A DNA stretch of 64,000 bases from Dipetalonema caudispina. Taxonomy: Eukaryota > Nematoda > Chromadorea > Rhabditida > Onchocercidae. A model generated the notes under the pieces. That model made no database searches. It was not told the origin of the DNA and worked only from the letters and a program-made list of their open reading frames with translations. The translations under genes were made by a program, and so were the position numbers. Of this stretch, positions 1-13,200 are shown one piece after another. Each line of letters starts with the position of its first letter. Position 1 is the stretch's first letter. The stretch is taken from the NCBI GenBank assembly GCA_013365325.1, contig JABVXV010000147.1, positions 1-64,000 on the forward strand. Direction: 5' to 3'.

Positions 1-139
1 TCCGAAAATAGCAAGTGGGATATCAGTTGCAGGGATTTACATATCTGAATTAGGAAATGTTTTGAACCAAAAGTTTCTAAAACGATCTTGCTTGCTATCT
101 TCAAGCTAATCATTTGTTTATCCATCTGAAAAGATTCGA

Positions 140-2462
140 TCAAAGCACAACATCAGGTCTGGCAAAAAAGCATTTGGAATAGCAAGACATCATCTTAACT
201 TTCGCTTTGTCTTCGTATTCTTTCTCTTCTGCTTCTTGTCTTCTGGAATAATGCAACGTATCTTTCATTTTTCAAACAACTTTCACTTGTTGATTCTAAC
301 AAAAGAATATGGGCTAATTACATTGAATTCGTTCATTTTACCTTAGTGTAAATATTAAAACTATCAATAAACACAATAAATCTACTGATATTGACAAAGT
401 GAATTTCGAAGACGAAAAGCTGTCCTATAATTAGCAGACGCTTAAGTAACTATAAACACGGTTTTAACGCATTTGATTAAGATATTGTTTTAAACGTAAT
501 TAATAGATGTATCATTAAGGTAATTTATTAAGTTTTCAGTGATGTTTTAGCAACAAAAAAAAGTTAATAAAAAATCAGGGAAAAAGAGGCTTCCAAGTTT
601 AGAAATTCCTATTTTCAGAAATAAAGGACTTGGAACTGAATTTGTCACTGTAATTAAAGATGAGAAAACTGCATATAATTTATTGTTTGGATCGTTAATA
701 TAGCGCTACATAAAATATAAATCTAATTTTTGTTTATTTTTTGAAATTTACCTCCACTTTGTACGTCTGTTTTGAAACCATGTTTTAACTTGCATATCGC
801 TCATTTCTAGTTGATTGGCCAAGTTCACTCGTTCGGTACTTGCCAAATACTTCTGTGCTAGAAATCTGGATTCTAGCGATGCTACCTTAAATTAAACAAA
901 GAGCTATTGTGATTTAAAAACTCTACTTTATGGATAATATCAAGTAGCAGAATCATTTATAATATATGTGATGCGAATAGCACATGACAATAGGATAAGG
1001 AATATTTGAAGTGATATGTTTATTTAACTGACGTAATTAACATAATGCGAAATGAATAAAATACTCAAGAATATTAAATTGCTTAGAATTAAAGTAGGCT
1101 ATTTACTTAATTTAGTGGAAGCGACTATTAAAACTATCTAATGATTTGATCTTGCGCACTTTTTATTGAGGTCTTTTTTTGCAATGACAAACAGAAAGCT
1201 TGTGGTGTATATCGTAATACTGATACGTTTAAAATGACTATTTATAGGCTTCCACCGTTCAATCCCTCTAATCAACGCTTTACAGATTCTCGGCTTACTA
1301 GCAGCTTTTGAGAATACATTGTTTTGTACTGATATTCCTTATCTATCATCATTTTCGTTCCGTAAAATTTTCAACGTGATTTTTGTGCAAGGCGTGAAAT
1401 AGTAGCATTATGAAAGGTAGCTACAATAGAAAATTCTGTAGGATGTTTTTGTCAAAAAACTGAAACACAAAAATATACAATATTAAATTAAAAAACAAAC
1501 CTGTTCTTTGGTAAAGGACGTACGTGGTTTCTTGTGTCCTGCTGGAATTCGACTTTGGTAAGAATGTCCGGTTCGTCGTAGTATCGTAGAACTATTTCGT
1601 CGATTCGTTTTTTGTGGCTTTGCTGAATCGCTTCCTGTGCTACCTATGGTCGTAGATCCGAAAGATGCAATAACAATTGGAAATGATGAAGAATTTTTAT
1701 CGGAACAGAATCCACCAGGTTCGTGATTTAGATTAATGTGTGATACAGTTTGCTCGTTACCAGAAGTTTTTGTAATTTTGGAATCGGATAAGTCAGAATT
1801 GAAGGAAAAACACGGTTGATTTGAAGAATTTGTAAACAACTTTCCAAATTTTGTGTTGGGTAAATTGGGCAAAGCATTAAATTTGCTAGATTGAGCAAGT
1901 CGATCCGACATAGCTACCGAAGTAGAAGCAAACCCGTATCGTATCGGTGAATACTGTGCAGAAAAAGGAAAATGATCATAGTGATAATAATTCTGAATTT
2001 TCGTTCCAGATGCTAATAATCGATTATGGATAAATTTACAGTGATTAATAGAGGGAAGAACAGATGTAACTTCGAATGCAGCCTTTATGCTTTGGGAAGG
2101 AAAATGATATGGAACTACGGAATTAATGCTAGGATATTGAGGAAAGCAGTTCTTATCGCAACTTTTTCTTGGAAGATTAGTTTCAGAAATTGATCGTTCC
2201 CATTGATCGGAAATTTTGCACTGTTCATCACCATTGCCCAGAATAGTCTGGATGGCGAACGGTAATTTACTGGTTGATACGGTAGCAATGGACATAACAG
2301 GAAACACTGGAACGAAGTAAGAACAAAATAAATCTAGAAATGATACGATCTAATTGCACGGTTAAAGAATGAAAAACATTAGATGAGATGAAACATATCA
2401 CAAGTGAATTTATCGTTTTCTAACTGACTTGTACCTGACCAGTTTTTTAAATAATAGCTCAT
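140..2462 (-). CDS. tlx: TLX/C15-class homeobox transcription factor, complete, 4 exons
   Basis: Predicted exons, in transcript order: 2462-2435, 2306-1501, 885-752, 242-140; phases agree at every junction and give 356 residues. The homeodomain (about residues 267-326) is split by an intron after KEQ and ends in [16 protein letters not shown]. Threonine at homeodomain position 47, just before W48, is the hallmark of the TLX (HOX11) class, and the following EAEEKE tail also resembles TLX. Near the N-terminus (residues 26-32) FAIQTIL fits the Eh1 Groucho-binding consensus, so a nuclear repressor role is likely. The middle is Ser/Asn-rich and low in recognisable domains; only about 30 residues follow the homeodomain. 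A strong acceptor 24 nt upstream of the ATG supports this start. In other animals TLX factors specify neurons and appendages; the role here is inferred from family only. An LBX assignment is less likely because that class lacks T47. Confidence 0.88.
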
Positions 2463-2485
2463 TTGTTCAAGTTTTTGTCTATTAC

Positions 2486-2487
2486 AC
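2486..2487 (-). other. probable spliced-leader acceptor for the TLX gene
   Basis: On the minus strand a pyrimidine tract ending CCTTTCAG lies 24 nt upstream of the ATG at 2462, with no coding exon in phase before it. This is the arrangement expected of a nematode trans-splice site. Transcript data are needed to exclude an ordinary 5' UTR intron. Confidence 0.45.
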
Positions 2488-5055
2488 TGAAAGGAAAAGA
2501 AAAAATGTAAAATAAAACTTAGTGCTCCAAACTTTGCATATTCTTCATTAAGTCAAAAGTGAGCAATGATTCTGAAATTTCATAGAAAATTTATGAAATG
2601 TAAAATAAACTTTACCAAAATTCGAAGACTATTAAACGTCTGTCTTGCATAATACCTTGTACTTAACATCATGAGCAAATGAATGATGAGATCAAATAAA
2701 TAAAGAGCATATTTGAAGAGTTTATTGAAGAGAATTTAGAATTGAAGTAAAGGAAGTTGAACATTTAGCTAACGCGTACGTATTAAAAACAGCAGCTGCC
2801 ATTTCATCTAAATATAAAAATATGGAATCCATTGAGGCAATTAACTTAATTAACAAGCAATTTCTTTTCATCAACCACTCTTCCAAGCATCTATCTATTT
2901 CATGAAATGGAACTTAATGTATTTGCTAATAGCGGCCATTTATGGACTATTGCACCAATATTTCAAGCATTGTAATTCTTTCGATGTTATTTACCAATCT
3001 TCTAAATGTTTCCTAATTTCAGCATTTCAAATAGAAAATATAAAAGATGTAAAAAGACATAACAAAAGTCAATCATAAAAAGGAACTTAAAAAACTAAAT
3101 AATTAGTTCCATAAATTAAATATATATATATATTCGCTATTGTGCTCAGCACGTAAGCTGCCACTATCAGTTCAAAAGGTCAAAAATCTTTTAATGTCGT
3201 TTGATATATTAAGTGAAGTTTAATATTTCAAGCGGTAATCAACAATATTACTGTTATAATTAATAATTTTAAACTGCTTCTTCTTTGTTGTTGAAGCTCT
3301 TAATCTTGTTTGACCCTTCCCATATCTTGCTCACGATTTAAACACTGACTTTAGCAAGTGAATTTTTTTTTGAAAGTTAATTTTGTACTGTGCAAGTTGA
3401 AAAATCTTTGAAACTAGTTGATATTTACCTGGTATTGTTCATCGTGGTTTTTAGTTTTTTATCGAATCCTTCTTAATGTTAATTGGAGAGCTTTGATGAA
3501 AATTTGGTTCAGTAAGTAGACAAAGCTTCAAATTAGCTTATTTTGATTTCGGAAACTAAAACAGTTGTTTTTAATCTGGAAACTTTTTTCATCACTCTTT
3601 GCTAGAGAAATCATTTCGAAAATACATTAAGAAAAGTAACTATTTGCTTATTAATACTTTTTTTTGTAAAACTAGGAATATTTGTAGAACTATGATAAGT
3701 AAAATTCATTCTGGATAACAATCAAGTGAGGAGAAAATTATTACGGATAAAATGGGAAATTAGAGGTAAACAAAGCATTTTTTGTCATCTTGTTGATCAT
3801 TCATCCAGAAATATCCCAAATCTCACAAATTGTCTGGAGTAGGATAAGCCATTAAAGTTTGCATCACTGTTAAGATCAGAGGTGAATTTATTACATGAGA
3901 AACTAGACTGTCATTCAAATCAAATCAAATGTAATTTAAAGTGAGCATATCACCAAGGTAGATCGGAACAGAAGCAGAATGTGTCCTCAGAAGCTTCAAA
4001 GTCCTACAAAGAAGTGAATAAAAAGAATGATCTGAAGGTTAGTTTGCTAGCCTCTTTTGAGAGCGTTTATTCGACCTTGTTTGACATCGCAGTTACATAA
4101 CAATTAGGAAAAGTACTAATAACTGAATTGTTCTAGTGGTCTTGATAGCTTGAATCGGAGGAGAATTTGAAAGGGTAATCTGAGAATTAATCAAAAATCA
4201 TTAAAATAAACAATTAATTGGTGAAGAATAATAAGGGAAGTTTTCTCCTTGAAAATTTTCTTAAATTTGAGAAAAAAATTAGGTTATTTCGTATGGATGA
4301 GGTCAAATATACGGCTTGACTTCAAATAACAACAGACGTTAAAAACTTGATGAAGTAAAGGAATTAGGAGATGGTAGTTTTTATCATCGAAAAAAATTAA
4401 GGAAGAGAGATGTACCGGAAGAGAGAACGTTCTATATCGCAGGTTTAGATCTTGTATACATTGTTAAGATTTTATGACGGAAATTCTACAAAAAAGTTTG
4501 AAATAATCTATAGAGGTGGTGGTGTTATAAAGGTGTTGCTTTATAGAGTGATGATTTTAAAAATGCTAAATTAAGGAAATGCCAAGAGAAGCAATGAAAA
4601 AAGGTCATTACAAGTGTTGGATTGAGGTCGTTATGGGTGTTGGGTTGCAGTTTATCATTGGTTCTGGGCAATTAAGGAACACTTAGTTGCCAGTTGTAGT
4701 TACAGGTTATAGGCCATGGACCCCCTCTACATGTACCTTATTTGCGATAGAAGAGAGAGAAAAAAAGGAAAAGAATTAAACAGTCAATTAAAACGGACGA
4801 ATCGAAACAGAAAAAAGTAATGAATTCTGCTTTCGATAACAAAAAATTAAAGTCTTTTCGGCATCGTCTCAGTAAATGATCGACGAAAAAGGAAACTTTG
4901 TCAGTAATGGCTTTTAGTACCTCTTTAGCAGGAGATACGCGTGTACACCACAATTACCATCTACCGTATCGTTCAAATTGCCATCGTGTCCATAACACAG
5001 CTCCAAATATCATCATACTGTAAATTTCTGGAACAACAACTATCAATTCGCTTCT

Positions 5056-5103
5056 GCGATGCTATTGACCACTGTTCGACATTGCGATGCTATCGACCAC
5101 TGT
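5056..5103. repeat. two-copy tandem duplication, about 28-nt period
   Basis: GCGATGCTATTGACCACTGT at 5056-5075 recurs at 5084-5103 with one change (T to C). The copies sit in a patch that is visibly less AT-rich than its surroundings (about 4930-5150). No coding or RNA gene was recognised there. Confidence 0.75.
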
Positions 5104-6800
5104 CAGACGGTCATCCTGAAACTTTAACGAGCTTTTGATTTCACATGTACTGATTGATGTGTCAAATGGAGACGTCCTGTGGAATGAATATCTATTTGTC
5201 ATTTTTATCGAGCAAAACTGATCCTTGATAGTGGGTCAGTTTTGAGATGATAACAATCTCTCACCTCTATCTCAATATCGTAAAATAAAATTCTTTGCTT
5301 TACAAATTTCATTTAGTGATTAATTCTACTAGGAAATTGCAATTGTTCTGTTCGGAAGGAAAACCATTTGAAAATTACTATTTTGTAGAACAAGGACTTA
5401 AGGCTGAAAAGAAGATGATATTTCGAAAAATTGTTAGCTGAAATCAGTAATGAAGCACTAATTTCTCTTTATGTTGCTTGACCTAAAAACACTAGTAGGA
5501 AAAATGGGACTTATACCTGAAATTGTATCGTCTGTACCTGATGAATATCAAAAAGCGCTTTAATGACAACTCAAAAAAATGCAGTAACATTGACAATGTT
5601 GTGTTAATCTTAGTGACGACCGACGAATGCGAAAAAATCGAAAAGCAAATTGGTTGAGGTTAATTTGATTTCTCCATATTACTCAGCAACTTATTTCTAG
5701 ATGTAGACTTATTTGTTGCTACTGCACAGTATATTTCCTCACAACTAGTCTCCAAACTTTCAGATTTTGATACAGTATACTTGGCAAATAAAAAAATTGC
5801 TAATTATAAGTGAACTATGACCTAGGAATATTGGCGTCAAAAAATTTTAGTGAAATCATGTTTGCATGTACCATTAAAAATTACTTCACAATCAGTGTTG
5901 ATGGTTTAAGAACAAACTTTTCAGCTCTTTAGCTTTGATACACATGATGTCAATATATACCAAGCCGTTCATTGCTCTAAGATTCCAGCAAATTCCTTCA
6001 AGCTGTATTTATTCGGTTTAGCAGTACACATCGTAGCATACTACAAAGCTCTCAAAAAATGAAGATATTGTCGAAATAGTCAATGAACCGTGCGATATGT
6101 ATTAATTTTCACAACTTTGACGAAACCGTTGGCAATGACCGATAAAATAATCATAACAATACCGCGTAATATATCGCATAGAGATCTGATAATTCTGGTT
6201 ATATTTCAGGCACCAGGCACACATTGGAGCATTACAGGCTTTTCAAGTGTTTCTCAGCTGAGAAATTCGATTTTGATGCAATCAATAATGTATGTTTTTT
6301 TGAGTTTGTTTTGTAGAAAGTTCCTCTGCTTTCCACATTTGAAAACCATGTTTGAATCCGATTAAGATCGATTATAGCTAAAAAAGTTTCAAGTTCGTAT
6401 GTATTTCTATGGAAAGGAGGGTTTATCCAAATTGACAGCTCTCCTAAATCTATCTGATCAATAGGCCTACCAATGAATTATATGCTCAGTTGAGGATTCT
6501 GATTGCAACCTATGATTGACAATTATGGAAACCAGCAAAAAATGCAAGAACTAATAAGAATGACAGTGAATGATACAGTGTGAAATACATGTGAAAAGGA
6601 TGAGAAATGGAAATTTGAATTTTATTATATTAGAACGTGAATTTGAAATTTTCCCTTTTGGTCACAGAAATGCATTTTAGGTAATAGAAGACCATAGAAG
6701 AAGTGAAGTTGTCAGCAAGGAGATGTTTTAATAGGCGTAGCATAAAGTCGACATTTAATTGAGCGAAAAAGAGGAGTTGTCGCGTATCGGGGAAATACAA

Positions 6801-6840
6801 GGAAACATGACGAGTGTCTATCGTCATTCGTCATGTTTCC
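6801..6840. repeat. inverted repeat with 13-bp perfect arms
   Basis: GGAAACATGACGA at 6801-6813 is exactly complementary to TCGTCATGTTTCC at 6828-6840, separated by 14 nt. Weaker symmetry continues outward (GGGGAAA on one side, CCCC on the other). No flanking target-site duplication or transposase was seen. Confidence 0.75.
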
Positions 6841-9800
6841 CCAATCCCCGCTGTAACTAGAGAGATTTGTCTCATTAATTCAAGAAGACCATTATTCACT
6901 CTTCCTTTTTCATCCTTTTACACTGCTTCTGTCGTTAAAACAATACTATTTCCACTGGCATCCGAATGGTTCAATTCTATTAACTTAACCTTTTGGGTTC
7001 ATTTAATTTTTTTTTTTTTTTTATCCAAATGTTTAAGTTGTACTATAAGCTATTTACCATCTGATAAGTTAAGTGATACTTGAAAGAATTATCAAGAACA
7101 GCACTATAAGAAAGATATTTTTGTGACTTTTCTCTAATTCAAGCAGTTTTTCTTAATAGATGTTTTATTGAATGCTGAACAATGTCAATGCTTCCTTACT
7201 AATAATACTGCAAATCTATAGTATTCAATCTATTCCTAGCACATGAATGAGGTAATCTAAATTTTCCATTTTCAAAAAATTTAACTTGATCACATTACCG
7301 GATCGTCAAGATAGCAATGATGAGATTGACTGGTGGTTGAGAGATGTATTCGCATGTAATATTGGCATAGTACTTGTCTAACACCTTCTAGTCTAGACCA
7401 TTATAAGCTTCACAGGTGAGTAGATTGAATGAAGCTTTTCCACTGGTATCTGATTCTCAAAATGCTAATTAGCATATGTTACCGTGAACGCACCGCAACG
7501 AGAAAAACACTGAATAGGATGTTCAAACGGTCCTGCATGTGCTATTGGCATATTTTTTTTGCGGAATTCTTGGAATTCCATTTCGGAAAAACATTGTCTG
7601 TTTATCCATTCATGAACATCCCGTTACTTTGAGATAATTGAACAATTTGCAGTACCTGAGGGGTTATTCTGGTTCGTCTACATGCTATATTTAGCAGACG
7701 TATTGTCCCATCCAGAACTTCGACCTCTTTCCCAGTTATTACTTTAATCAATTTTGCTGTAATCCACCATAGTAAAATTTAGTTATCACAGTAGATAAGT
7801 GAAAGCACCAGAAGGAGAATTACATCATCATCAATTGTAAAATAACAATTCTGGGATTAAAAGAAATGTTCCATCCATAAATGAATCAGTTTTACACAAA
7901 GTTGTTTGTAAGGTTGCTTTGTGAGTGATCAGCTCATCGTATCCGTATTCACACTAATCAAATCTTGGTAGCACACCTGCGGACATCATTTCTTGGCCAC
8001 TATAATTTTGCAATTATCCAAAATTTTTCTTTCAAAATTGAAAAAATCAATTAAAAATGCTCAACTAATTTTACTAAAATAGCAATAGCCCTAACAGAGG
8101 TTATTAGTTATCATCCTATTCGGTACTAAATGTCCAAATGGAGTTAAGGAGGGTTTATTTTTTGGCTTATTTTTCTCAACTTATCTCTTTAATTCAAATA
8201 AGTTATTAAAATCAAAATTTCATCCTTCAGATCAATTCAATCTTGACGAGTTCAGTTTCAATATGGATCAGTTAATTCACTAATTAGTTCATTGGTTTAA
8301 AAAGCATATGTGTGGTCCTTAAGTGAGTGAATTAGCATAGCGTAATCAAATGCTTTCTTACAATATTCTGTAATTTCAAATTTTCATTGTTAGTATAAAA
8401 AATTTGCGGAATATTGGAAAACAGCTACTATTTCCTATTTCGGCAAATTCAAATACCTGAAAAGAAAAATCATGAAATAAAATTTGCGTTGAATTCAGTA
8501 GCTCATTATCTGTATATAGTACTTTGCATAACTTCATTACAATAATAACTTCATTGGCTATCTCTTTAAAAAAATTACGAAAATAATATTTTCATATGTT
8601 TTTATTAAGTTCGCGATCCGATCATTCATTTCTGTTCAAATGCATATGTATGTGCTGGATGAAATGATAGTTTGTGTACTCAAAATGCTAAACAAATAAA
8701 AATATTATTGATATGGAATACAATAAAGAAATACAACTAAAGGTAAGTTAATCAAATTTCTGTAAAATTTAATAAGATTTAACAAATTTAAATATTGTTC
8801 TGTTTTCAAGTGAGATTACAATGCATGAAAACTGAATTTTCAAAATTCTAAAGCAATCTTGATTTTGTCGACATTGCAAAATTCTTACAATTTGAAAGAT
8901 GCATAAAAAAGACATTTAGTTCATTATTTAAGAGTCATTCTCAATTTCTGTTATAAATAACAATGCTTATCTTTCATTATCGCTGATAAAGGTCTGTGCT
9001 TCCACTTTAAAAAGCTTTAATAAAAACTTAACGAAATATTTTTTATACAAATACAACATATATCAGTTCATTTGATCGAAGAGACGCTATTACAGATAAG
9101 CAAGATCGCTTACAAATGCAGCTTTTTGTTATAAATATTGTGATAATTGTATGACGCGCAGTATTTTATTGTCCAATACTTCAGAAGTCAAAATTCTCAC
9201 AAAATCTCATTCTAATTTTACCATCTTCATTTTTTGTTAATAAAATCTCAGGTCTTACAGGGAAAAGGAAGAAAGTTATAGACTATAAAAACTAGCTATC
9301 TATATTTAAAAATGCTAATGTTAAACACTTACGATGATAATCAGGGCACAAATGTGGTTTTCACTAATGAATCTGGCCAATGTTGACGTGTAGACTTGAA
9401 TTATTGGAAATTATTAAAATAATGGTAGGTTACTATGATTACTTTGTAATGCTTAAAATTCCATTTTCAGATGAGGGCGAGTTGCTGTGTCATGTCATTC
9501 TATTTTTGAATTTCTATACATTCAGACTGTTTTTGGTATATCGCGCATTTCATTTCTAAATGTTTTTACAGAATATAATATTGGTTGATTTGGTATTGAA
9601 AAATATTCATAGTATGTTGGAATGTATCCCATAGTTGATACCATTACTGAAAATTTCAAAAAAGTATTAAAGATTTGCATGAAATAGTCAATTGTCTTTA
9701 CTGTTTAAAATTTAAAGTAATAAAGACACTAAACATATCAATTCATAATTGGATTGTTTTAGTAGCTTCTGTTGAATGAGTTTTTTAACTAAACTCAATC

Positions 9801-10060
9801 TAACCATTATCTTTTTTTCAAGCTACAAAAAGACAAAACTTCTCGAGAGAGAGAGAGAGTAAGAAAATGAAAGGAAATCCTCCTACACTTCTTTCAGATG
9901 AAATTTCTGGCAGAGCAATTTAAAATTATTTATTTTTAGTTTGCTCGATCTTTATTAATAAATTTATTTAAAAATGTAAAGAGTTGCCGACTAATGACCT
10001 TGTTTACGTGGCATTACCTCCTTCATCGTCAACCCACAAATAAATGATTTCGAATCAAAT

Positions 10061-10252
10061 CTAAGAAGAACAATCACTTGAACTGTCAAAAGTGGAAATT
10101 GTATAGTATTTTGAATGCTTTTTAAATTTATGACCTAGTCTTTGAATATCAATTTTGCAGAATGTTGATTTTGAATTAATAAGTCCCAAACGTGACTCGT
10201 TCACTTGTTCCAGACTAATGACAGATGATAGGAATATGAATACTATTAACAT
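10061..10252 (-). CDS. candidate small secreted peptide, unrecognised
   Basis: An uninterrupted 63-codon frame on the minus strand starts MLIVFIFLSSVISLEQ, a plausible signal peptide with a hydrophobic core and small residues before a possible cleavage near residue 13. The remainder is polar, with a KK pair and Ser-rich C-terminus, and two cysteines. The sequence AAGCCAG immediately precedes the ATG and could serve as an acceptor. No family was recognised. A chance open frame in AT-rich DNA remains quite possible; only the signal-like start raises it above neighbouring open frames. Confidence 0.28.
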   Translation of the reverse strand: MLIVFIFLSSVISLEQVNESRLGLINSKSTFCKIDIQRLGHKFKKHSKYYTISTFDSSSDCSS

Positions 10253-13200
10253 CTGGCTTAGTGATAGTTCGAAAACAGGTAAATGGATGATTCAATGAAA
10301 AGGTTGATAAAAGAGACCTTTCTAGTCGTCTTAACTGTCAAGAACAAATCAAACACAGCGACTAAGTATACCTTAATGAATCTTCGACAGAAGCGAATCA
10401 TAATTTCCCTCTGAAACGAGGCTCTCAGTTATTGCGTTATACTCTGTTCTAAAATTTATGTACTCAGTTTTGGCTTCTTTGCATGTTCAATTATTTGCCA
10501 CTTTTTTCAGACCTGATTTATGAAACTTATTTTAAACCTTATAAAAATTGCGGTAACTTTGGTTGAAGTTGAAAGTTACAACAATTTCAGTTGTTTCAAG
10601 GTTACTTATCGATCTATCATGATATGTATTCAAGTTACATTTTATAATTGTTGCCAGTTGTACTAGAAAGTGAAGAGTAACTGTTAAGATATCATTGTTG
10701 CCTTGTTGCATCCACTAATGATCAAGTTTCATGAGCTTTATCGGCATCAAACTTTAATTCAATATATGTTTTCTCATTTTTGTTGTGCTTTACTGTCTGC
10801 ATTGAAACATGAGGATACAGCTGATAATCAAGACGGCTCATATACATTTACAGATAAATGATATTGTTATACAAGGCCAAAGTATTAAATAATAAAAATT
10901 TAGAATTTTATTTCCAAATTTTAAACATATGCTGAGTTCCCCATCAATTTCGACGATTTGACGAATTCATTTATTGCGATATGCATTCAAATATGATAGG
11001 AGTGACAATGATAAGAGAAGATAAAGTATGATGGAACTTCAAATTAAGCAGGGATCATCTAATGTGGGTCATATGTCTAGCATACGGTCATCTTAATTAT
11101 AGAAAGAACAATGGACAGTCAAGAATAATAGGAAACATTACTTCATTCTGATAAATAATGAAATGTACAAAAATATAATAACCTTTATAAAGCATATGTA
11201 TAGTACTCACTCAAGCACTGGTACCCGTAGATTAATGTCTTATTTCAAAATTCCCTAATGATCTTAATAGTTCTCTGCACAACAGACCATTTCGATTAAT
11301 GTTGAATGTTTCGTCTTATCATATTAAGTTACGCTGATCAACAATTTCTCGAAACTACGGGAATATTTAAATCACTTCCGAGAATTTAAATTCTCTTGTC
11401 AGAATGTAAAGACCGAAAACGAATCGCAAAATTTAATCGTTGCTTTAGGCAATAACAGGAGCCATGCCAAATTTTCGAATGTTATGATTTCTTTTCAGTT
11501 AAACCAAGATGTATAGGTTGTGAATTCTTGAAAGAAGTTGTACAAAATTGATTAGAGGCTGGTAAAGAGAGATACTTGCCTATATTATTAAATGAGCAAC
11601 TGCGCGCTATTACCGAAAATGCACCACACTGATTGGTCGGAGAAGTTCAGCAAAAACAAACAGGCTTAAAATTATGAATTACATTGTGAAATCAACAGTT
11701 TTGTTAAAAGCAATGATAATTTGATGCTGTGTACTGATAAAAATTAGACATTTTCTACCAAAATTCGCTGTCTTTTACACTACTTGAACTGAAGAAAAGA
11801 AATGGTTGTCTCTGTTTCCGTTTCTACTTCATGCCTTTTTGGTCAATAAAGTCATACTGCAATGAAAGACTGGCAGGAATCCAAATTGCCAATTAACTAT
11901 GTTGATAATTGCTTTTGCCGAAAACTATCGAAAATTTGAAAAATTTTTAAACCTTGTACTTCTTCCACTAATTTCGAGAAATTTATGACACTGAAACCAG
12001 CAAGTCTTCAGCTAGTTTCAAATAAAACATTCCAACATCGTAATGAATTAAGAAATTCAGGAAATAGTAATATAGGATCCATTACTTTCTGATAACCACA
12101 ATTTGACTTTCCCTTTATTTTTTATTCAAACTCAATTACGTTTACCCCTTCAGGTGGATCTCTTTCTATGGAAATTTCAAAAAGACTGAAAATGAAAATA
12201 ATTAAATTTGGACAACTAAACCGAAAAAAAAACACTATAACAATAAAAAAAAAAAAAAGAAAAAAACTAAAGCAAAAAGTGTTCCCTCCCACTTTGAGTT
12301 ACAATGATTAGTGAAATTGTCTTATTAAAATTGAAAGGTAAGATATAGATATATTACTGAGAATAATCATCCAGATCATCTTTTGTATCCAGTTCCTGGA
12401 AATGTTTCTTTGATATACACAATGTTTCACCGTAATTTTTACTACATATAGCAATCATTTTCTATTAAAAGTTTTTAAATTTGAGATCATGTTGACCAAA
12501 AAAGATGATTATGTTTAATGAATCAGCATTCTATCACCAATCTTGAAGGCTTTTTCAGTGATATTTGAAAAAATATCCGTTGTGCTACTTTTGGCCATTT
12601 TAAAAATAATCATTATTATATTTCTTTTCAAGACTGTCCTAGTGGTCTACTCTTTCAAAAAATTCATCCAGTAATTCAAATATGATTACAGTTGTCTTTG
12701 AACGTCAGAAATTTGATGTTCTTGCAATAGCTATAATTGCTAGAATCCAGAAGCCACATTTACAAGAGAACATATGCAAAAAATGGCAACACGAAACTCG
12801 AAAAGAGCAACAGCTTTTCCCTTTTCAAATTTACGAAAGAACTTCCAATAACTGACTAGTAAGGACAGTGAGTTTGAAAATAAAATGGCCCAATAAGGCA
12901 AAATTTTATGAAATTGTATCTTATTTTAATAATCAGCTTTTTTAATACTCAGTAAATGTCGAACTGTCTTTCTAAACAACTCATCTTTCTCATTATCCAT
13001 GCTGTTTGCTGACTGATTTTCGAAGTTATTCGGATGATCGTTTGAACGACACAATAATTAAACAATGGTTAAGGCTTACAAAATAAAAAAAAAAAAAAAA
13101 AAAGGAAAAACGGGTACCACTAAACGGTAATGTGATGTCTTTTTCCCCCATTGGTTATTCGCTAATTTTGATGTATTACTCTTTAATCATTGTTTTCATC

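Larger units (their letters stand above)
2488..10060. other. gene-poor stretch upstream of the TLX gene
   Basis: No exon chain with matching phases and family similarity was found on either strand. The stretch is AT-rich with homopolymer runs (for example T-run near 7010), a short TA run near 3120, a 28-nt-period duplication near 5060 and an inverted repeat near 6820. Isolated short open frames here have intron-like composition. Such a long empty flank 5' of a developmental homeobox gene could hold enhancers, but no specific site was recognised. Confidence 0.5.
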
